From: Paragonimus westermani
Taxonomy: Eukaryota > Platyhelminthes > Trematoda > Plagiorchiida > Troglotrematidae
Direction: 5' to 3'
DNA length: 64,000 bases
Assembly (NCBI GenBank): GCA_008508345.1
Contig: QNGE01003589.1
Coordinates: 16,550-80,549 of the forward strand
The notes beneath the pieces were generated by a model. The model had not been told where the DNA came from, searched no databases, and was given only the letters and a program-made list of their open reading frames with translations. The translations under genes were made by a program, and so were the position numbers. Of this stretch, positions 57,618 through 64,000 are shown piece after piece (positions within the stretch are counted from its first letter, which is position 1; each line of letters starts with the position of its first letter).

Positions 57618-57825
57618 TCTCAAACTTTCTGCATGACGTTGACATAATACACACTGTTCGTTCGTAATGAACGTGATGTTGGCCACTTTGTTACGAGCAA
57701 TCGAGGACACGCCATAGAAGAATCTCACACTGAGTGGATCCCTTAACTTTCTCAAATAACTGATGACATTTTGCTTCACAGTACATTCTCTGTACCTATT
57801 AACACCTTTTGTTGCTCGGTGATGT
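57618..57825 (-). CDS. Speculative minus-strand exon ending in a GTGAGT donor
   Basis: The acceptor is CACTCCTTCAG on the minus strand. The reading includes VNRYRECTVKQNVISYLRKL, SVRFFYGVSSIARNKVANIT and NEQCVLCQRHAESLR, then a consensus GTGAGT. It ends in phase 0 and could splice to 56649-56939. No domain is recognised. Confidence 0.28.
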
Positions 57826-57977
57826 CTGAAGGAGTGAACGTTTTTGGAAACTGGACAGCTCACAATATCCCCCCGGACATATAGTGAAGGTAACAGATTG
57901 ATTACCCGTGTTACTGCTGGTTGTCTTTGTCACTAGTTTGAAGTTGAAACCTTTGTAACTGCGATTCTTCTAACTGA

Positions 57978-58008
57978 GACCATAACCTAAACTAATGTGG
58001 TTATGGTC
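57978..58008. repeat. Perfect 10-bp inverted repeat
   Basis: GACCATAACC (57978-57987) and GGTTATGGTC (57999-58008) are perfect reverse complements across an 11-base loop. No gene context explains it. Confidence 0.9.
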
Positions 58009-58009
58009 A

Positions 58010-60070
58010 ACAGAGTCATTCAAAGGATCTATCATACCTGTCTACCACACTTTCTGACGGTTGCCAACATCCTATCTTATCCTGTTATAGTTCTGTTTAG
58101 TTGACTATTAGTTATTCGTGTTTAGTTATCCAGTTCGTTTTGTCTGTTCTGCTTTCACTGCTTCATGACGGAAGACCTTTCTGATTACAACTAGCCCCTA
58201 TCTTGGCTGACTTATGAATCTATGGATCGAACGCATACCCTCATTATCTCGTCCTTTTCATCTTTTTGTATAAACTCTCAGTTTAGTCAAAAGAATGCGA
58301 GGCTGCAGACAAGTTTACTTTCGGTGATACAACCTCAAGCCAAGTACAACTCAAATATCACTAACATGATATGTAGAATGTGGTTAGACAGATTAGTAAT
58401 TTGGAAGGAATGCGACGGAGGAGCCAAAAGCTGAGTGCCAACGGAAAATTAGCTTGACCTTGAAATGAACACAAATGTTGAAATGATTGAAGAACATTCC
58501 GACCTGTTCTGACTGGGTGCAGTCAACTACAAGAATGGTTCCGGCACTGACGAAGACAATATGTTTTTTATACATTATGGTATGGTACTAGACTTATTGT
58601 ATTGAAAAGCTTAATTTAGACTTTAATGGACTGCAAGAATTCGATATTAAAAGGATGTAAACATGTGAGGTGGTGCTGAATAGCAAAACTCTGACTGAAA
58701 GTGTGTTAGCGTTCTGGCTCTGTAAAAGTTAATTTCCTTACAGAATTTTCAGATTGCTCAGTAAAGCAAAACACAACAAACGGGACCACAACACACGTTT
58801 TTCAGTAATAAATACAAAGATAATGTGTGAATTAATATCAGTCGACCATAAGGACGGACAAGTTGTTTGTGGAAGATGTGCTGTTGACACTGTTCAATAT
58901 AGTATGTACAGAAACCAGATTGTGATCAGCTTGTTTTGGCGTTTTTATCAATAGAAGGTGACGCAGATAAATGTATCCGAAAAATAGTGCAGAAAATATA
59001 GAATTTTTTTGAGACAATAGGCAAAACTACTTTCGGATGATCCTTGAGTATGTGTTTTGGGATTTTAATAATAGATTAACGCCTCACTGTCATTTCGTGT
59101 GTAAGTGGAACTAAGTTAAGTGTGAACGGTTAAAAAGCGAAGTAAACTAGGGTTAAATGAGTCACATGCCAGTTATGTTTTAGTGGAGCCTTTAAATTCA
59201 GAATGCTTTTGAAGCGACAGCCCCAGACTCCAGTTTCTGTTACGTTCGAAGAAAAATTCTACTGTAGAACAAGAACCAGGTAGTGTGCAACGTGCGAATC
59301 TGAGAACTGTTCTGCCCGGCTTGTTCTCCTCTTACACATGAGACAAGCGCATACAGTCGTATAATGAATAGATTAAACGTCATAACGTATCACTTAAAAG
59401 TCAACGGGTTTCAAGTGCATTCTACAGATTTCGTTCCTGTTTATGCTAATAGGTGGCAGATTTCCGTACACGGTCCAGCAACAGAATGTCGGCCGCCCCA
59501 TTTGTAAGACGACTGATTTATAACAAACGAAATTTCTAACATCTGGTTAGAAGTCATGAATTGATCTTACCTGCGTCATCTTGTAGACGAGCATATCGCA
59601 CAGTCGTCTAGTGGAATGAGTTTGGGAGCGCCACATGGTCGCATTTATGGGCGAGCGCATTCACTTGTACACTATGATACCTGCTACTTTGTAACGGCAA
59701 AAACACTCATAATACTGGTCGGATGAAAAAAATTTCCCTTGGTATTCAGTGGCTCGTTCTATTATTTACAACATCCCCATAGTCTGCCACTCTAATGTCA
59801 CCTAGGTTCACAACACACTGATACTCTCACCAACAACTGCGGGGGGATAATCATTAACCAACACAGTGAGAACCCTGAAACATTCTTCCATGTAACATTG
59901 TGGGTAAAAACCATACACGTGACGATGGCGATTCTAGTGCGTGCTTATCATTCAAGAGAAGTAGTAACGTAAGCGGGATCATTGTGAGTACAGATGGTCA
60001 AGATACACGGGTGAAATACCACGAGTGGAATTGCTAATAATTTCTCTGTTACAGAGCATTTGTAAAATTT
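58010..60070. other. Stretch without recognised genes
   Basis: Only short open frames without motifs are seen on either strand. Confidence 0.5.
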
Positions 60071-60089
60071 ACTTAACTTTAGTAGAGAT

Positions 60090-60202
60090 AGGAACACCGG
60101 TGTTCCTTTTCAGATAACTGGTTAGTCTTGCAGAAGATGCGTGATTTACCCATCATCAGGCTTTAGAGGAGTCATCCTCAAGTGTGATAACACTTGAAGA
60201 TG
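60090..60202. repeat. 18-bp perfect palindrome plus 13-bp-arm hairpin
   Basis: AGGAACACCGGTGTTCCT (60090-60107) is a perfect 18-base palindrome. Sixty-five bases further on, CATCCTCAAGTGT (60173-60185) and ACACTTGAAGATG (60190-60202) form a hairpin with one mismatch and a four-base loop. Both are far beyond what adjacent sequence shows. They might be the ends or the internal structure of a small mobile element or a transcribed hairpin. Confidence 0.9.
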
Positions 60203-60209
60203 CTCATTC

Positions 60210-61975
60210 TTGTGAAATACTCACCTAGAACGATCTCAGAGATGCGTTGTTGGATCGAAGCACGGTGACCGAACAAGCACAGAGAGAGCCTGTATCATGG
60301 GGTGAATTGAGTTCCATACAAGGCTACCCTAGTAAACAAAGGAATTACAAAATTAGACCATCCGGTGATCGTGGCCTCAAGAATATACGGATAAATTTGT
60401 TCCCACTGACAGCATTGACGGTCTGTTTACGAAAGACCAAAACACCTCTTCCAGTTGACTTGATAGCAGTCCACGAGTGACTGAATGATGATCATTTCTT
60501 GGTTTTGGAATGTTCACGCCAGCTAAACCCAAAGTTTCCAAAGATGTACCTTTTATTCTGTGTCACGAGTCAACGCATGACCCATCATTCTGCTTTGTTC
60601 ATTACAATCAGTTACTAAGTGCGTTCGTTCTCGTCAACCAGCTTACCGGTCTCTGTGTAGTTGCACTACGTCATGTGAACTGATGAAATCACTACGGAGT
60701 TGACGAAGAACGAATGATCACAAGGATGCCTCCTCAGTTGAACAGAGATCAAGATAACGATGAGGTCACCAACGAGAGAAAACTGTTTTTATTCATCCTG
60801 AACAGGAGAAAATTCAGTTCATGAACATGCATAAGATTACAGCAAGCCTGAGAGTATATGTTCGTTACATATTTGTTGAGTGCCGCCGACCGCTTTGTCC
60901 GTTCTTTGTCCAATAAGTTGTCCACTCCGAAGATACGTACAGTGCACCCAGAATTGTTTTTATGAATTCATTTGTACAAACTAGACGTTATGACTACTTT
61001 GCTTTCAGTATTTATATGGAGTTGTTTATTGTAATCTGGTGTTTTGTTATGCGAAGTATTTTCATGAAACAACACACACAGTTGCTAATGTCACGCCTTG
61101 CTCACGATCACTTGGTTGAACTAAAAACGACTATCAGATCAATAATGTTATGCTGCTGACAGGCAGAATTCAATGACTTGCGAATATGCATGTATGCTGA
61201 TGGCAGTTCGTTGCAATTTATCCTGTAAACATTGTTTCGCCTGCTCTCTGATTGTGTCCGTCAAATCCACTTAAGGGTTTCATATGTTGGTTTCTATGCC
61301 CATACATGCATGTACAACGACCAGCGAGTCACATGCTTTATACGTGCTTTCCAGTCAGACGGTTGATAAATCGATTGAAAAACTAGTCCAGAAAATGTCG
61401 TTTTTAATACACGAACATTGCAACATGTACAGCGGGAACTTTTCACAAGAAGAAAAAATTTCCTAGCATAACTGTAGGTCGAAAATTTCAGTTCGATGCT
61501 CATATGTGTGTACTGTATTCATGCAACGGTACAGTGCACATGGTGTTATGAATAGGGTTATAACCGGTCTATGACTTAGTTATTAAAGCTAGCTGTCATT
61601 TCATCAGATTATGTTCAGTTTAGAAACAGTCAGATTTGAACAGCTGGTCATGTATTTTGGTTGATGTACATTCAAGTTAGAGTCATGATAGATGGAATGA
61701 AATATATTCAAACGGTTATCCGAACCACTAACTGAGTTGAAAACAAAATAGAACTTTGGAAAAATTGGCTCTCCAAAGCTTTCGAATATGAATTCGAAAG
61801 GTGCAAACTGCATTGTATTAATCAGCGTCACAATTCACATACATTGACCTCACTATTGTTTGTTACGCGGATAGCACTAGGCAAGTAAAAAAACTGAGTT
61901 TAAAAACACTACCGCACACAAATAAGAAGTAAACACTTAGATTGTATGCTGAATGTGTCTGTTTCGATTGACCAC
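60210..61975. other. Stretch without recognised genes
   Basis: Plus-strand frames at 60247-60480 and 61284-61466 have protein-like composition but no motif or clear splice context. A short inverted repeat (CTTTCGAA and TTCGAAAG, 61780-61801) is present. Confidence 0.5.
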
Positions 61976-61979
61976 CTAC

Positions 61980-62209
61980 CTGCTGTAATGCACTCTTTGT
62001 CAGCGTAGGTTGTATGTTGACACACAGGAATGCCCCGATACGCTCAGTCGATAGTGTATCCAAAATTACGTGGAGAAGCGTTCTTGTTGAACGGAATGAC
62101 AGTGATATCGTACAGCATGGTGCATCCGTATTTAATATCAACAAATTTGATGTTTGAGTATGTTGGATTGCAGTTTGTTTTGACAGGTCGGTCCCGGTAG
62201 TGTTCCAGT
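61980..62209 (-). CDS. Speculative minus-strand exon with consensus splice sites
   Basis: Bounded on the minus strand by GTGCAG and by CAG/GTAGGT, this 230-base segment reads TDLSKQTAIQHTQTSNLLIL and SLSFRSTRTLLHVILDTLST, with one N-glycosylation sequon (NTT). It starts after 2 nt and ends in phase 0. An ATG at 63744 on the minus strand begins MNLSLYSLSVLMFLSPTSLP, a possible signal peptide that could join it in phase through a weak GTCATG donor. No family is recognised. Confidence 0.28.
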
Positions 62210-62219
62210 CTGCACGCAA

Positions 62220-64000
62220 TTACCTTGCAGTTAGGTTATCTGCCCAGTGTCTCAGCAACGGATTTATCATCCGACTGAGTCTGACCACAAATATATGAGC
62301 TGTAAACGATCCTAGATGTCACATAATCATCACGATTCCCTGTTCCAGCTCAGATTGTCGTTGAAACTGTGGACAGTGTAGGTCACATGTTTTATAGATA
62401 GCAGTGTTTAAGCGTTTTCTTTTCTCAAGAGACATAATATCCATAAACCATGTTTCATATGTTATCTTATTGTGCTAGCCTCTGTTTATTCACATAAGAC
62501 GGAACTTGATGAAGAGTCATTTTTGATCAGTTTTCCTCATATCATTCCAGTTAGTTACGTTCAGCTAATTTAAACTATCCTGAGGCTGCTGTAATCGAAT
62601 GTCACTGTAGCTGTCCCATAATCCCCGTTAACTTATATTCTAACCTTATGATTAGCCCTTTTGACTGTAATCCTGCTATTCACAACTATCACTACTGATT
62701 ACTTAATATGCTGTTTGGCTAAGTGGTAGGTATGAATACTTACACTGTGCAGTGGGAGGCACGGGATTTGGTGACTCCGTACACCGCGCGGTTTAGTTTG
62801 GTACGCAAGAAATTGTAGCAAAATATAAGCCGGTTTGTTGACGATCATTTTCAGCAGTCATTTTTAAACTGGTATCCGATTTCAGCTGAGGAAGTGTACA
62901 ATGATCGCCTGTGAACTGCATCGTCCAACTCCCTCAGTGGGTGCGTTTGGCAGTAACAAACTTCACATTGCCAACATGTTACATGTGACGGTATGCTGCA
63001 GGATCAGTCAGGCAAATTCACTGCAGGATCTTGTAGTAATGATATCATTGCTGACCATCAAAGATTTTTCGTAAAGATTTCGTTGAGCCCTCTTAAGACA
63101 TGAACTGTGGCATGCCAACAGTCTTGAGGGGTGTTGCAAAACGTTCCCAACAGTCATCGTGAGTCAGTCGTAATATCTGTTCTCCAAGTCGCACAGTGAC
63201 ATTCGCCAGTTATTTGAAATGTGTACAGAGCATAACTAAGTTGATTGCTGTGGGAAGCTTTTTCTAACAGTGTTCATACATCGAAATTTCCGAATACTAT
63301 CATTCAGTTCTACGATAAGATTTTTACAATTTCAGGTCGAATCTGGTTGAAGCACACAGTTTCAGTCTGGGCAAACTAGCGGGTAGTAGTTACTGGAGAT
63401 GATAACAAGCTATTGAACCAAGAACAACGGGTCGCACTGACGAGAAATTAAAAAAGTTACTTTGCACTAGAAACAGAATCGTCCACTAGAAACTAGTAAG
63501 AACAAACAAATCATGTAACGCATTATATTGCATTATCCAGACAATTCAAACTAAGTATTCTCTGCAAAATCGCTGTCAGACTGTTTCCGGATTTTACTGT
63601 CTAAGAATGAGCATCTGTCTGTAACAGACAAACATGACTCTGATTGAAGATAGTTGACAGCTGCGCTGTTGATAGATCGTTTGCCGGTAGACTAGTTGGT
63701 GAAAGGAACATCAGTACACTTAAGGAGTATAGAGATAAGTTCATTAAAATAGAGGACCACTGACTGTATTGTAGAGGTGCAAATCCACTCCAACCAATTT
63801 GTCGGTAACGACGAAATAAGCCCCATATATATTGTGGTCCTATGGTAAAAGGTAGGAATGCATATCTCATGCAAGCTGGATTTGTTGGGAATGGAGCGAG
63901 ATGTATCCTAATTAGAACTTAGAAAACAGTGTGTCTAAGACAAAAAGTGCTCCTGTTATAGTGAGGAGATAAGGTCGCACCATACTACTCACACCACTAT
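62220..64000. other. Right end of window, no supported gene
   Basis: Apart from the minus-strand frame at 63601-63744 that resembles a signal peptide, nothing is recognised. The window ends without a feature boundary. Confidence 0.5.

Overview
This is eukaryotic genomic DNA, most likely from a digenean flatworm (fluke). The evidence is repeat content rather than a species marker: CR1-like and RTE-like non-LTR retrotransposons whose protein motifs resemble the schistosome SR1 and SR2 types, a CsRn1-type gypsy pol remnant, and a tRNA-derived SINE that carries a hammerhead ribozyme, an arrangement known from schistosome Sm-alpha elements. Base composition looks moderate, not strongly AT-rich. 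That would suit liver or lung flukes better than Schistosoma, but I did not compute it.

The one convincing host gene is on the + strand. Five exons (9333-9381, 9424-9569, 19547-19793, 24244-24447, 25885-26027) join in phase into a 262-residue protein of the LAMP (lysosome-associated membrane protein) family. It has a signal peptide, one heavily N-glycosylated luminal domain with family-type cysteines, one membrane helix and a short tail ending in a GYxxL lysosomal sorting signal. The first intron is only 42 nt; the second is almost 10 kb and full of retroelement debris.

Layout. 1-2.9 kb: nothing recognised. 2.9-6.7 kb: a broken CR1-like LINE (coiled-coil ORF, endonuclease, reverse transcriptase with a lost catalytic Asp). 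7.8-8.6 kb: the 3' half of a second CR1-like copy. 9.3-26.0 kb: the LAMP gene. Its second intron holds an RTE-like element at about 12.2-16.4 kb with a duplicated RT segment; a hammerhead SINE is inserted into that element antisense. Its third intron holds a minus-strand RTE fragment and a perfect-looking 51-bp tandem duplication. 30.2-34.15 kb: two head-to-tail RTE copies, one lacking the RT and the other the endonuclease. 40.9-44.2 kb: an LTR-like promoter block and gypsy protease/RT remnants. 48.2-49.8 kb: a minus-strand LINE of another lineage. 50-64 kb: sparse, with short inverted repeats and speculative minus-strand exons.

Apart from the LAMP gene, all recognisable coding sequence is decayed mobile DNA with stops and frameshifts. 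I saw no tRNA or rRNA gene, CRISPR array or prokaryotic feature. Candidate minus-strand exons at 34.2, 44.4 and 56-62 kb are low-confidence, because exon-like ORFs with GT/AG flanks arise by chance in 64 kb.
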